Of a DNA stretch of 64,000 nt, positions 26,741 to 35,929 are shown one piece after another (position 1 is the stretch's first letter; every line of letters begins with the position of its first letter). A program made the position numbers and the translations under genes. Source of the stretch: Neorhizobium tomejilense (GTDB lineage Bacteria; Pseudomonadota; Alphaproteobacteria; Rhizobiales; Rhizobiaceae); contig PVBG01000003.1 of the NCBI GenBank assembly GCA_002968845.1, positions 124,001-188,000 on the forward strand, in the 5' to 3' direction. The notes beneath the pieces are model-generated. The model did not search any database. It saw nothing but the letters and a program-made list of their open reading frames with translations, and had not been told where the DNA came from.

Positions 26741-27454
26741 ATGGCATCGACCCATATCCTGTCGGCTTATGACGACGAACTGAAATACTTGAGCCGCCGC
26801 ATTTCCGAAATGGGCGGCCTCGCTGAGCAGATGTGCTCGGACGCCGTGCGGGCGCTGGTCAATTCCGACGCCGCACTCGCGCAGAAGGTTATCTCCGACG
26901 ACGTGATCCTCGATCATGCCGAGCGCGAGATCGGCGACAAGGCGATCATCACGATCGCCCGCCGCCAGCCGGTTGCGGCCGACCTTCGCGAGATCGTCGG
27001 TTCGCTGCGCATCGCCTCCGATCTCGAGCGCGTCGGCGACCTTGGCAAGAACACCGCCAAGCGCGTTATCGCGGTTCAGGGCACCGGCGTTCCGCGCAAA
27101 CTCGCCCGCGGCCTCGAACATCTCTCCGATCTCGCCCTCGTGCAGCTCAAGGACGTCCTCGACGTCTACGCGACGCGTTCGGCGGAAAAGGCCGAGGCGA
27201 TCCGCAGCCGCGACGAGGAAATCGACGCGATGTACACCTCGCTGTTCCGCGAACTCCTCACCTACATGATGGAGGATCCGCGCAACATCACCACCTGCAC
27301 GCATCTTCTGTTCTGCGCCAAGAACATCGAGCGTATCGGCGACCACGCCACCAATATCGCCGAGACCATCTACTACATGACGACGGGCGCCCAGCCGGAA
27401 GGCGATCGTCCGAAGGACGACTCGTCGAACACGCTCGGCGCGATCACTGAATAG
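26741..27454 (+). CDS. phoU: Phosphate transport system regulator PhoU
   Basis: 237 residues forming two PhoU three-helix repeats. The metal-binding E/DxxxD-type clusters are visible in VGSLRIASDLERVGDLGKNTAKR (about residues 88-110) and CAKNIERIGDHATNIAE (about 190-206). PhoU links the PstSCAB permease to the PhoR-PhoB pair and damps signalling when phosphate is plentiful. It is 45 bases after pstB and 21 bases before phoB. Confidence 0.96.
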   Translation: MASTHILSAYDDELKYLSRRISEMGGLAEQMCSDAVRALVNSDAALAQKVISDDVILDHAEREIGDKAIITIARRQPVAADLREIVGSLRIASDLERVGDLGKNTAKRVIAVQGTGVPRKLARGLEHLSDLALVQLKDVLDVYATRSAEKAEAIRSRDEEIDAMYTSLFRELLTYMMEDPRNITTCTHLLFCAKNIERIGDHATNIAETIYYMTTGAQPEGDRPKDDSSNTLGAITE

Positions 27455-27475
27455 AACTGACGGAGCAGGCCAAGA

Positions 27476-28159
27476 ATGCTGCCGAAAATCGCTGTCGTAG
27501 AAGACGAAGAAGCGCTGAGCGTGCTTCTTCGTTACAATCTGGAAGCCGAGGGTTATGAGGTCGATACCGTTTTGCGGGGCGACGAAGCCGAAATTCGGCT
27601 TCAGGAGCGGGTACCGGACCTTCTGATCCTGGACTGGATGCTGCCCGGCGTTTCCGGCATCGAACTCTGCCGCCGGCTACGCATGCGCCCGGAAACCGAG
27701 CGCCTGCCGATCATCATGCTGACGGCCCGCGGCGAGGAGAGCGAACGTGTTCGCGGCCTCGCCACCGGCGCCGACGACTATGTGGTAAAACCCTTCTCGA
27801 CGCCGGAACTGATGGCCCGCGTCAAGGCCATGCTGCGCCGGGCCCGGCCCGAGGTGCTCTCCAGCGTTCTCCGCTGCGGCGATATCGAACTCGATCGGGA
27901 AACCCATCGCGTTCACCGCAAGAGCCGCGAAGTGCGCCTTGGCCCGACCGAATTCCGCCTGCTCGAATTCCTGATGGCAGCGCCAGGGCGGGTCTTTTCC
28001 CGCTCGCAGCTTCTGGACGGCGTCTGGGGCCACGACATCTATGTCGACGAGCGTACCGTCGACGTCCATGTGGGAAGACTTCGCAAGGCACTCAACTTCT
28101 CCAACATGCAGGATGTCATCCGCACCGTCCGCGGTGCCGGATACTCCATGGAAACATAG
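27476..28159 (+). CDS. phoB: Phosphate regulon response regulator PhoB
   Basis: 227 residues: receiver domain (1-120) with the acidic pocket E9/D10, phospho-acceptor D53 (LILDWMLPG), T83 (IIMLTARGE) and K105 (YVVKPFS), then an OmpR-type winged helix (about 130-225) ending VDVHVGRLRKAL and RTVRGAGYS. All canonical phosphorylation residues are intact. It activates pst and other phosphate genes through Pho boxes such as the one at 21763. It is the penultimate gene of the operon. Confidence 0.97.
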   Translation: MLPKIAVVEDEEALSVLLRYNLEAEGYEVDTVLRGDEAEIRLQERVPDLLILDWMLPGVSGIELCRRLRMRPETERLPIIMLTARGEESERVRGLATGADDYVVKPFSTPELMARVKAMLRRARPEVLSSVLRCGDIELDRETHRVHRKSREVRLGPTEFRLLEFLMAAPGRVFSRSQLLDGVWGHDIYVDERTVDVHVGRLRKALNFSNMQDVIRTVRGAGYSMET

Positions 28160-28173
28160 TTGGTGGCCACGAG

Positions 28174-28860
28174 ATGAGCGCGCGGGTCCTGTTGGTCGAC
28201 GACGACGAGTCGTTCCGTCTGATATTGCAGAAAGCCCTCGTGGCCGACAGCTTCGTCGTATCGATGCTGGCAAGTGGAGCCGAGATCTCAGATCGCCTGA
28301 AAGCTGTTCCGCCGGATATCCTGGTGATGAGTTCGGATCTTCCGGGCGTGCGAGGTCTCGAGGTCTGCCGCGAGGTGCGTCTCGACCCTGTGTTATCGCG
28401 CCTTCCGATCATCCTCCTCGTGCCGTCGGGTGGCGAGGGCCTTCACCTCATCGCCCTTGCGGCGGGTGCCGACGATTGCCTCATGAAGCCATTTTCCCCG
28501 GTCGAGCTCGTCGTCCGTGTGAAGAACCTGCTGAGGCGCGTCAACCCCGCCCTCCTGGACCACATGCTCAAGGTCGGCGATCTCACGCTCGACCGGGAAG
28601 CCCATCGGGTTCACCGGCAGAAACGTGAGGTCAAGCTCGGGCCGAAGGAGTTCAAGCTTCTTGAATTCCTGATGCGGACACCGGGCAAGGTCTATTCCCG
28701 CTCGGAGCTCAAGGCATCCCTATGGGGCGACGACACGACCGTCGATGAACGCGCCATCGACGTCCATATAGGCCGGCTTCGCAAAGTCATCAGCCTTGGC
28801 AAGTCCGACAACGTGATCCGGACCGTGCGCGGCGCCGGATACGCTTTGGGCGATTTCTGA
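28174..28860 (+). CDS. PhoB-like response regulator with degenerate receiver (phospho-acceptor lost)
   Basis: 228 residues, 14 bases after phoB and colinear with it. The winged helix is close to PhoB (LDREAHRVHRQKREVKLGP, DVHIGRLRKV, IRTVRGAGYALG). In the receiver, alignment by position gives D9/D10 and K105 retained, but the acceptor D53 is replaced by Ser (LVMSSDLPG) and T83 by Val. Asp55 lies two residues off and is unlikely to substitute. This looks like a tandem duplicate of phoB that has lost phosphorylation, so it may bind Pho boxes without phosphate control, dimerise with PhoB, or read another cue. Ribosome site is weak, suggesting coupling to phoB. Confidence 0.88.
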   Translation: MSARVLLVDDDESFRLILQKALVADSFVVSMLASGAEISDRLKAVPPDILVMSSDLPGVRGLEVCREVRLDPVLSRLPIILLVPSGGEGLHLIALAAGADDCLMKPFSPVELVVRVKNLLRRVNPALLDHMLKVGDLTLDREAHRVHRQKREVKLGPKEFKLLEFLMRTPGKVYSRSELKASLWGDDTTVDERAIDVHIGRLRKVISLGKSDNVIRTVRGAGYALGDF

Positions 28861-28947
28861 CGCAGTCTCCTTGGACTTCAGGCCAACCTTTGTCCTGACC
28901 GGCTCGTGGCGCACCCCCGCGGAGCGCTGCCATGGAGGCTGGCGGGT

Positions 28948-29045
28948 TTTGCTGTTGGCACCGGCGTTGGACCCCCTCTCTTGGAATTTTTAACACTTAG
29001 CTGAAGCTAAGATGTTGAAATTCCATTCTCCCCGGCCAGGGGGGA
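28948..29045. repeat. Mosaic palindromic intergenic repeat, copy A
   Basis: The 42 bases at 28948-28989 recur at 29709-29750 with two differences. They are followed by the palindrome CTTAGC-TGAA-GCTAAG (28996-29011) within a longer imperfect stem. A C-rich/G-rich arm (CTCCCC...GGGGGAG) closes the unit. It resembles the mosaic palindromic elements scattered between genes in rhizobia. Confidence 0.7.
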
Positions 29046-29120
29046 GATAGGGCGCCTGCCGCGCTCTTGCCGTATCCCTCGTCTCCGTGCGTAAGTGCAT
29101 GGCCACCATCGGGGATTGTG

Positions 29121-29477
29121 ATGCGCCGCGACATTCCGGATCGACATCGACGGTTTGCGAGAGCCATGCGGTCGGATTCGACCAAGGCGGAAAATATCCT
29201 GTGGCAGGCCGTCCGCAACCGGCAGATCGGCGGCTTCAAGTTCAAGCGTCAGGTTCCGCTGGACGGTTATATCCTCGATTTCGTCTGCTTCGAAGGGCGG
29301 TTGATCATCGAGGTGGATGGCGGACAACACGCCGGGAGCATATCCGACCAAATCCGGGATGCATATTTCCAAAGCCAGGGCTTCCGCATCCTGCGCTTCT
29401 GGAACGACGAGGTGGTGACCAATCTCGATGGCGCGGTGCTGACCATTCTGGCGGAGTTGAAGAACGGTGGGGAGTGA
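29121..29477 (+). CDS. DUF559 family protein (very-short-patch-repair-like nuclease fold)
   Basis: 118 residues. DUF559 pattern: ARAMRSDSTKAENILWQAVRNRQIGGFKFKRQVPLDGYILDFVC, then LIIEVDGGQHA and GFRILRFWNDEV. The acidic D in LDFVCF and E-V-D in IIEVDGGQH fit the metal-binding residues of the PD-(D/E)xK/Vsr-like fold; the natural substrate is unknown. GGGGA precedes the ATG at 29121. It is isolated, flanked on both sides by palindromic repeats, one pair of which are direct repeats about 760 bases apart, suggesting the segment could have been gained or moved as a unit. Confidence 0.85.
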   Translation: MRRDIPDRHRRFARAMRSDSTKAENILWQAVRNRQIGGFKFKRQVPLDGYILDFVCFEGRLIIEVDGGQHAGSISDQIRDAYFQSQGFRILRFWNDEVVTNLDGAVLTILAELKNGGE

Positions 29478-29489
29478 ATCTGCCGATCG

Positions 29490-29795
29490 GTCGGCGGACC
29501 CCCTCACCAACAAAATCTATGACTTAGCTGGCGCTAAGATCATGATTTTGTAACCTCTCCCGCCAGGGGAGAGGTAGCGATGCCGCGCTTGCCGCCGCAC
29601 CTGCCTCGTTGTGGTGCGACAGTGCCGCGGGTTACCTCTCCCCCTGCGGGAGAGGAAAAAAATCGGTACTTAGCGTCAGCTAAGTGCCAGATTTTTCAGG
29701 TGAGGGGATTTGCTGTTGGCGCCGGCGTTGGATCCCCTCTCTTGGAATTTCAAAATGCTTAGCTGAAGTTAAGTGTTAGAAACTCCCCCCGCAAG
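29490..29795. repeat. Mosaic palindromic repeats, three further units
   Basis: Three CTTAGC-N4-GCTAAG-type palindromes: 29523-29538, 29669-29684 and 29758-29773 (the last with one mismatch), each inside a longer imperfect A/T-flanked stem. They alternate with a second palindrome type, CCTCTCC-N7-GGAGAGG at 29554-29574 and a related one at about 29635-29655. The direct-repeat block shared with copy A lies at 29709-29750. No gene is seen in 29478-29842. Confidence 0.75.
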
Positions 29796-29842
29796 AAGGC
29801 AGACAGAGGCGTGCATGGCTTCATTCATTTCCTGAGTTTTAC

Positions 29843-30550
29843 CTAGGGTGTGAGCGAAGGCGGGGTTATCGCATTCCACGACTGGATGAAACGCTGAGTT
29901 TCTGTCGGATAGAGGTCAGCCGCATAGACATTAAATATTCTGAAATACGCATCTCCGCATGCGTCGGTAGTATGCCACGTCAGGTTGGCCAGATCACTGT
30001 AGGTAATCACATAAAGCTGTTCGTTGACGTGTGGGCCGATGTGAAATCGAGTGCCGTCAGGATGAGCTATCATTGATGTTGGAGACGGATGAGTGCCGTA
30101 GTCTGAAAAGAGGCGAAATCTCTCATTGAGAAATGCGAGCTTTGCACTACCCTTTAGTTTTAATCTGAGGGCGCCTGGCCCAAATTCGTTAAACAAATTT
30201 CTACCAGTTAGCTTTCTCCATCGCCGAACCTCGTTAGGGGCTTCAACAAAATAGAGGGCGAGCATTCCGATTTCGGCTATGTCGCGAAGGAGGCCCGCAG
30301 CCTGAACGAAATATCCGCAGTCCAGAAGCTTCGTGGCTGCGCCGATGTTATTGACTACACGAAAACCGAGCTGCTGCGAAATAGCCAGATAGTCGGCGTG
30401 TTCTTCTGGATCGTGTCGCGCGACACTCAGATGAAGCAGTGCCTTGCGGATCAGATCAGCCGACGCCACGAGAACTTCGACTTGAGCAGAAACGGTAGAG
30501 GCGAGCCGATGATGGCCCGCCTCTACTTCGCGCTCGTCAAAGATGCTCAC
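29843..30550 (-). CDS. Hypothetical protein, AT-richer than neighbours
   Basis: 235 residues, cytoplasmic by lack of signal or membrane segments, largely helical. The middle part (VVNNIGAATKLLDCGYFVQAAGLL followed by RDIAEIGMLALYF) recalls helical proteins of the DUF5677 type, but the match is not firm enough to name. Base composition is visibly lower in G+C than flanking genes and codon use differs, suggesting recent transfer. It starts 17 bases after nrdJ, on the same strand, with no good ribosome site, and sits beside the palindromic repeats. Function unknown. Confidence 0.6.
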   Translation of the reverse strand: MSIFDEREVEAGHHRLASTVSAQVEVLVASADLIRKALLHLSVARHDPEEHADYLAISQQLGFRVVNNIGAATKLLDCGYFVQAAGLLRDIAEIGMLALYFVEAPNEVRRWRKLTGRNLFNEFGPGALRLKLKGSAKLAFLNERFRLFSDYGTHPSPTSMIAHPDGTRFHIGPHVNEQLYVITYSDLANLTWHTTDACGDAYFRIFNVYAADLYPTETQRFIQSWNAITPPSLTP

Positions 30551-30567
30551 TAGAGCGCCTTGCTAAA

Positions 30568-33500
30568 TCAGCTGCACCCGCTCGTAGCGCCACAAGTGTC
30601 GCACTTCTCGCAAGTCCCATTCCGGACCATCGTGAAGTTCTGGCACTCGCCGCACATGTTGCCCGTATAGCCCTGTGCGATCGAGCGCATGCGGCGTTCG
30701 TTTTCGACCTTTTTGGCTTCCGTCTTCGCGGTCGCAGCCTCGTCGGCGGCCTTGTCGGAGAAGAGGGCCGTGGTGGCTGCCTGTTCTTCGGTCAGTTCCT
30801 CGACGATCTCTTCGGCGAGTTCCTTGGCGCGCTCCTCGTAGTCCCGCTTGAAGGAGACGATTTCGGAAGTCGAGATGGCGACGGTCGGTTCCAGCTTGCG
30901 GGCGGCGGCACCGGCAAAGGCGGTGACGTTGGTGCCGGCCGAGGCGCGGGCAGGGGCAGCGGTCGCCGAGCCCTTGATGTCGGCCGGGCGGTCGCCGCCG
31001 GTGCCGGAGACGAGGGTCGGCTTATAACCGCGGGTCAGGCCCTTGGAGACCACGTCCGCCTTGCCTTCCGAAACGCCGCGGCCAAGCGCGGTGTTGGAGA
31101 AGTCCGACGTATCGACGTGCGCGAGGTCGTGGCGGCCGAGATAGGAGATCGCCAGTTCGCGGAACACGTAGTCGAGGATCGACGTGGCGTTCTTGATCGC
31201 GTCATTGCCCGTGACGATGCCGGCCGGTTCGAACTTGGTGAACGTGAAGGCGTCGACATATTCCTCGAGCGGCACGCCATACTGCAGGCCGAGCGAGACG
31301 GAGATCGCGAAGTTGTTGATGAAGGCGCGCAGCGCCGAGCCTTCCTTGTTCATGTCGAGGAAGATTTCGCCGAGGCGGCCGTCGTCGTATTCGCCGGTGC
31401 GCAGGAAGATCGTGTGTCCGCCGATCTTCGCCTTCTGGGTATAACCCTTGCGGCGGCCGGGCAGCTTTTCCTGGCTGCGGACGACCTTTTCGATGATCCG
31501 CTCGACGATCTTTTCGGTGATCGTCACGGCCTGGGCTGCTGCCGGCTGGGCCAGCAGTTCCTCGACCGCGTCTTCCGCGTCATCATCGGCAATCAGCGAC
31601 GAGTTGAGCGGCTGGGAGAGCTTCGAGCCGTCGCGATAAAGCGCGTTCGCTTTGACGCCGAGCTTCCAGGACAGCATGTAGGCGGAGCCGCAATCCTCGA
31701 CGGTCGCGTCGTTCGGCATGTTGATCGTTTTGGAGATCGCACCCGAGATGAACGGCTGGGCGGCCGCCATCATGCGGATATGGCTTTCGACCGAGAGATA
31801 GCGCTTGCCGATCTTGCCGCAGGGGTTGGCGCAATCGAAGACGGCCAAATGTTCGGCCTTCAGGAAGGGAGCACCTTCGAGCGTCATCGCGCCGCAGACA
31901 TGGATGTTGGCGGCTTCGATGTCCTTCTTGGAGAAGCCGATATGTTCGAGCAGGTTGAAGCTCACGTCGGCGAGCTGCTCGTCGGTGACCCCAAGCGTGC
32001 CCTTCAGGAAGTCTGCGCCAAGCGTCCACTGGTTGAAGACGAACTTGATGTCGAAGGCGGCCTTGGTGGCGCCGTTGATGGCTTCGATCTTGTCGTCGGT
32101 GAAGCCCTTGGCCCGAAGCGAGCCGGCGTTGATGCCGGGCGCCTGGTTGAGGTTGCCGTGGCCGACGGCATATGCCTCGATCTCGGCGATCTGGCTTTCC
32201 GAATAACCGAGCGTGCGCAGGGCTTCCGGGACGGCGCGGTTGATGATCTTCCAGTAGCCGCCGCCGGCGAGCTTCTTGAACTTGACGAGCGCGAAATCGG
32301 GCTCGATGCCGGTCGTGTCGCAATCCATCACGAGGCCGATCGTGCCGGTCGGGGCGATGACCGAGACCTGCGCGTTGCGGTAGCCGTGCTGTTCGCCAAG
32401 GACAAGCGCCTTGTCCCAGGCAGCCTTGGCATGGGCGACCAGATCCTGGTCCGGGTTTTCCGAATGGATCAGCGCCACCGGATTGACCGACAGCTGTTCG
32501 TAGCCGGAGGTTTCGCCATGGGCGGCGCGGCGATGGTTGCGGATGACCCGCAGCATGCTGTCGCGGTTCGGCGCGTAGTTCGGGAAGGGACCGAGCTCGG
32601 AGGCGATTTCAGCCGAGGTGGCGTAGGAAATGCCGGTCATGATCGCGGTCAGCGAACCGGCGATGGCGCGGCCTTCCGGAGAGTCGTAGGCGATGCCGGT
32701 CGACATCAGCAGGCCGCCGATATTGGCGTAGCCGAGGCCGAGCGTGCGGTACTGGTAGGAGAGCTCGGCGATCTGGCGCGACGGGAACTGCGCCATCATC
32801 ACCGAGATTTCCAGCACGACGGTCCACAGCCGCGTCGCATGTTCGTAATCGGCGATGTTGATGCGGGCGGTCGTCTTGTCCTTGAACTGCAGCAGGTTCA
32901 TGGAGGCGAGGTTGCAGGCCGTGTCGTCGAGGAACATGTATTCCGAGCACGGGTTCGAGCCGCGGATCGGGCCGCCGGCCGGCGAGGTGTGCCAGTCGTT
33001 CATCGTCGTGTTGAAATGGATGCCCGGATCGGCGGACGCCCAGGCGGCGTAGGAAATCTGTTCCCAGAGGTCCTTGGCCTTCAGCGTCTTCATCACCCGG
33101 CCGTCCTTGCGAGCGGTCAGGTTCCAGTCGCCGTCGGTCTCGACAGCGTGCAGAAAGTCGTCCTTCAGCGAGACGGAGTTGTTGGAGTTCTGGCCGGAGA
33201 CGGTGAGATAGGCTTCCGAATCCCAGTCCGTGTCATAGGTCTTGAATTCCAGGTCCTTGTAGCCCTGGCGGGCGAACTGGATGACGCGGCCGATATAGTT
33301 TTCCGGAACCTGGTCCTTCTTGGCAGCCTTGATCTCGCGCTTCAGGGCCGGGTTCTTGAGCGGGTCGTAGCAGTCGTCGCCGCTCCCGCCTTCGCAGTTG
33401 AGGCAGGCCTTCATGATGGCCTTCAGGTGCTTGGAGACGATCTTCGAACCGGTGACGAGGGCCGCCACCTTCTGCTCTTCCTTGACCTTCCAGTTGATGT

Positions 33501-34377
33501 ATTCCTCGATATCCGGATGGTCGATGTCGACGACGACCATCTTGGCGGCGCGGCGGGTGGTGCCGCCCGACTTGATGGCGCCGGCAGCGCGGTCGCCGAT
33601 TTTCAGGAAGCTCATGAGGCCCGACGAACGGCCGCCGCCGGAGAGCTTTTCGCCCGCGCCGCGCAGCATCGAGAAGTTGGAGCCGGTGCCGGAGCCGTAT
33701 TTGAACAGGCGGGCTTCGCGGACCCAAAGGTCCATGATGCCGCCTTCGTTGACGAGATCGTCCTCGACCGACTGGATGAAGCAGGCATGCGGCTGCGGAT
33801 GCTCATAGGCCGACTTCGACTTGGTGAGCTTAGCCGTGAAGGGGTCGACATAGAAATGGCCCTGGCCGGGGCCGTCGATGCCATAGGCCCAATGCAGGCC
33901 GGTGTTGAACCATTGCGGGGAATTCGGAGCGACGCGCTGGGTGGCGAGCATGTAGGCAAGCTCGTCCATGAAGGCGGCCGCGTCTTCTTCGGAGGTGAAA
34001 TAGCCGCCCTTCCAGCCCCAATAGGTCCAGGTGCCGGCAAGGCGGGAGAAAACCTGGCGCGCATCGGTTTCGGAACCGTACTGCTCTTCCTTCGGCAGTG
34101 CCTTCATCGCTTCCGTGTCAGCTACAGAGCGCCACAGGAAGGAGGGGACGTCGTTTTCCTCGACCTTTTTCAGAAACTTCGGAACGCCGGCCTTGCGGAA
34201 ATACTTCTGCGCCAGAACGTCCGTCGCAACCTGGGAGAACTGCGCCGGCACGTCGATATCGGCAAGCCGGAAGACGATCGAGCCGTCCGGATTGCGGATC
34301 TCGCTGATCCCCTTGCGGAATTCGATTTCCCCATAAGCGCCTGTATCCGGCTTGGTGAAACGACGTTCGATGCGCAT
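30568..34377 (-). CDS. nrdJ: Adenosylcobalamin-dependent ribonucleoside-diphosphate reductase (class II)
   Basis: 1269 residues; reduces ribonucleotides to deoxyribonucleotides using a B12-generated radical, independent of oxygen. Features: the N-terminal catalytic barrel with [26 protein letters not shown], the [21 protein letters not shown] signature and [18 protein letters not shown], then [12 protein letters not shown], and a Cys-rich C terminus (MCGECQNF ... [13 protein letters not shown]) that can act as a redox or zinc-binding tail. The start at 34377 ([11 protein letters not shown]) has AAGG and GAGG upstream. It is monocistronic or followed by the orphan at 30550. NrdR-type boxes lie upstream. 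Confidence 0.96.
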   Translation of the reverse strand: MRIERRFTKPDTGAYGEIEFRKGISEIRNPDGSIVFRLADIDVPAQFSQVATDVLAQKYFRKAGVPKFLKKVEENDVPSFLWRSVADTEAMKALPKEEQYGSETDARQVFSRLAGTWTYWGWKGGYFTSEEDAAAFMDELAYMLATQRVAPNSPQWFNTGLHWAYGIDGPGQGHFYVDPFTAKLTKSKSAYEHPQPHACFIQSVEDDLVNEGGIMDLWVREARLFKYGSGTGSNFSMLRGAGEKLSGGGRSSGLMSFLKIGDRAAGAIKSGGTTRRAAKMVVVDIDHPDIEEYINWKVKEEQKVAALVTGSKIVSKHLKAIMKACLNCEGGSGDDCYDPLKNPALKREIKAAKKDQVPENYIGRVIQFARQGYKDLEFKTYDTDWDSEAYLTVSGQNSNNSVSLKDDFLHAVETDGDWNLTARKDGRVMKTLKAKDLWEQISYAAWASADPGIHFNTTMNDWHTSPAGGPIRGSNPCSEYMFLDDTACNLASMNLLQFKDKTTARINIADYEHATRLWTVVLEISVMMAQFPSRQIAELSYQYRTLGLGYANIGGLLMSTGIAYDSPEGRAIAGSLTAIMTGISYATSAEIASELGPFPNYAPNRDSMLRVIRNHRRAAHGETSGYEQLSVNPVALIHSENPDQDLVAHAKAAWDKALVLGEQHGYRNAQVSVIAPTGTIGLVMDCDTTGIEPDFALVKFKKLAGGGYWKIINRAVPEALRTLGYSESQIAEIEAYAVGHGNLNQAPGINAGSLRAKGFTDDKIEAINGATKAAFDIKFVFNQWTLGADFLKGTLGVTDEQLADVSFNLLEHIGFSKKDIEAANIHVCGAMTLEGAPFLKAEHLAVFDCANPCGKIGKRYLSVESHIRMMAAAQPFISGAISKTINMPNDATVEDCGSAYMLSWKLGVKANALYRDGSKLSQPLNSSLIADDDAEDAVEELLAQPAAAQAVTITEKIVERIIEKVVRSQEKLPGRRKGYTQKAKIGGHTIFLRTGEYDDGRLGEIFLDMNKEGSALRAFINNFAISVSLGLQYGVPLEEYVDAFTFTKFEPAGIVTGNDAIKNATSILDYVFRELAISYLGRHDLAHVDTSDFSNTALGRGVSEGKADVVSKGLTRGYKPTLVSGTGGDRPADIKGSATAAPARASAGTNVTAFAGAAARKLEPTVAISTSEIVSFKRDYEERAKELAEEIVEELTEEQAATTALFSDKAADEAATAKTEAKKVENERRMRSIAQGYTGNMCGECQNFTMVRNGTCEKCDTCGATSGCS

Positions 34378-34498
34378 TGCCTTAATCCTCGTCCGTTGGC
34401 GCCTGATGATAAGGCGCAGATGTGCCGCTCCAGCCCACACGTTCGACGCGCGCAGCCGGTTGAATGCTCCCGATCCCAGGTGATCATCCGCAGATGCC

Positions 34499-34547
34499 AA
34501 CCTGTATGTTGTGGTGATAACGGCTGCAACACTACTACATATAGTAT
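34499..34547 (-). promoter_or_regulatory. Tandem NrdR-box-like operators upstream of nrdJ
   Basis: Box 1 (34532-34547) contains TACTA-N4-TAGTA and fits the NrdR consensus (acaCwAtATaTwGtgt) at all the core positions. Box 2 (34499-34514) is a weaker match, 17 bases away, close to the usual spacing of paired NrdR boxes. They lie 120-170 bases before the nrdJ start. NrdR is the repressor of ribonucleotide reductase genes in most bacteria. Confidence 0.6.
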
Positions 34548-34776
34548 TAACAGAATCTTTCCGCCAGTCCCAGCCGTTGTTCCGGAGCGGAAAATCGAGC
34601 ACGCACGGAGACCGTGATAGCAGCCCGTCCCTCATAGCCGGACTGCATGATCTTTCCCGTCAAACTCGAAGAAGAACCGGCCTCGTTAATTCCGGTCCAG
34701 TCGCCGCCGCAACGTAAGGAACACTGTCGAACGAGCCGAGAGATTCGTCAAGGCGTAGATTGCAACGCTTTTATAA

Positions 34777-34792
34777 CCACAAGATATTGTGG
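34777..34792 (-). promoter_or_regulatory. Third NrdR-box-like palindrome, next to a possible -10 element
   Basis: AACCACAA-N4-TTGTGGTT (34775-34794) is a perfect inverted repeat whose centre matches the NrdR consensus closely. On the minus strand it is followed directly by TTATAAAA, a possible -10 element. If used, nrdJ would have a leader of almost 400 bases; I see no cobalamin riboswitch in it. Confidence 0.5.
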
Positions 34793-35235
34793 TTCGTGGC
34801 TGTGGATAACGGGGACGAAGAAATAGACGAGGATTCTCAGGCAGTTGCGGGGACAGCCTGAAACTTGCGTTGCGAGACGCGGAAATATTTCGTGAGCGGC
34901 GGCAGGTGCCGAAAGCCCGGTCCAGCAGGGTTTTGAGGGTTCGGCCGTACCATATCGAGGCAGTTCAAGAATCTGTGGCCACCACTAATAGATAAGCCCG
35001 CGCGGTTTTTTAACCGGCGGGCCAGTGACAAGGACCAAGATTTTTGAAAAGGGCCGGAAAGAATCAGCCGTTGGTGCTCGGCTCCCGATGAAGCCTATCC
35101 CGCGGAAAAGAGGCCCAGGTGTCCCGGCTGACTTTAAGCGAGTCGGGACGATAGCCGTGCAGGCTACCCGAAAGGGCGCGGATGTGTGCCGAACAGGTTC
35201 GCCATCGGCGAGCGCGGGGTCTTCGTTTATCTTTT

Positions 35236-35272
35236 CCTGGCGCTGCGGCGTCAACGACGCCGCAGCGCCAGG
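35236..35272. terminator. Long hairpin after the Cache-like protein gene
   Basis: Perfect 16-bp stem (35236-35251 with 35257-35272), 5-base loop, 15 bases beyond the stop of the gene at 35288. It probably ends or protects that transcript, although the bases that follow on the minus strand are A- rather than T-rich. Confidence 0.6.
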
Positions 35273-35287
35273 GGTATCTCGCCCGGC

Positions 35288-35869
35288 TCAGAGAGAATCG
35301 ACGTTTATCCCGATCGTCACGGCGCCGATCGGCGCTCCGCTCTCATCGGTAATCGTCACGCTTGCCTGCGACTGCAGCGTCTGGGACGATTCGTCCTTTT
35401 CAACCTCGTCGACGAACAGCGCGTTCTTGCCGGCACCGAAGGATTTTTTGAACTTTGCCTCGTCGCCCTGCCAGTAATCGGAGGTGATGTCGCTCTGGCC
35501 GACATTGAGGCCCTTGGCGTCCATGACGAAGATTTCCGTAATCGCCCCCTCGGACTTTTCCTTCTTTTCCACGAGAAGTTTCGACAAGGCGTTGTTCAGC
35601 ACGCCGTCGATCGTCGCACGACTGGAACTGTCGACCTCGGCGCGCCATTTCTTGTCGAGCGCCAGGATATCGGCGTCGCTCAGCTTGGCATTGGTGGCAT
35701 TCTGGGCCTTGATCGCCGAAATGATCACTGTGTCGGTGAGCCAGGGCTTTACTTTACCGGTGACATATTCGGTCACCGGCGCGACGTGGGCCTCCTCGGC
35801 CAGAGCCGTGCCAAGCGGCAGGGCGGATACGGTGCTGCCGAGAAGGAGCATGACGATGATCTTATGCAT
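35288..35869 (-). CDS. Free periplasmic Cache/PDC-like sensor protein
   Basis: 193 residues. Signal peptide (about 1-24, ending TALAEE). The mature protein has a long N-terminal helix, then EIFVMDAKGLNVGQSDITSDYWQGDEAKF and SVTITDESGAPIGAVTIGIN, the pattern of a single Cache/PDC sensor domain as found in the periplasmic part of chemoreceptors and kinases. Here it has no membrane anchor or output domain. It lies 60 bases downstream of a chemoreceptor gene on the same strand and could be a soluble ligand-binding partner for it. GAAGGG precedes the start. Confidence 0.72.
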   Translation of the reverse strand: MHKIIVMLLLGSTVSALPLGTALAEEAHVAPVTEYVTGKVKPWLTDTVIISAIKAQNATNAKLSDADILALDKKWRAEVDSSSRATIDGVLNNALSKLLVEKKEKSEGAITEIFVMDAKGLNVGQSDITSDYWQGDEAKFKKSFGAGKNALFVDEVEKDESSQTLQSQASVTITDESGAPIGAVTIGINVDSL

Positions 35870-35929
35870 AGGTGTTTCCCTTCCATAGGTTGCTGACGTT
35901 TATGAGGTCATGCCGCTTCAGAGGCGTAT

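Larger units (their letters stand above)
34548..35287. other. Gene-poor stretch upstream of nrdJ
   Basis: About 740 bases without a convincing gene. ORFs present have no ribosome site and unnatural composition. It holds the NrdR-like palindrome at 34777, an imperfect hairpin at about 34995-35022 (GCCCG...CGGGC with a T-run in the loop) and the long hairpin at 35236-35272. A leader or an unannotated RNA could be encoded here. Confidence 0.45.

Noticed and set aside
28990..29780. CRISPR array from repeated CTTAGC...GCTAAG motifs.
   Set aside because: Copies are few, irregularly spaced (about 75-510 bases) and embedded in different flanks; no cas genes. They fit palindromic intergenic elements.
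28861..30567. Insertion sequence or prophage around the DUF559 gene.
   Set aside because: No transposase or integrase is encoded and no terminal inverted repeats or target duplication could be defined.
31117..34617. A 1166-codon open frame on the + strand opposite nrdJ.
   Set aside because: It is the antisense shadow of nrdJ, caused by high G+C and the codon bias of the real gene; its translation is Asp/Gly/Arg/Val-rich with no recognisable domain.
34378..34765. Cobalamin riboswitch upstream of nrdJ.
   Set aside because: Looked for because of the B12-dependent enzyme, but no B12-box-like core or the usual series of conserved loops could be recognised by eye.
34985..35254. 89-codon frame on the minus strand in the gene-poor stretch.
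   Set aside because: No ribosome site and no plausible protein features; it also runs through the long hairpin.
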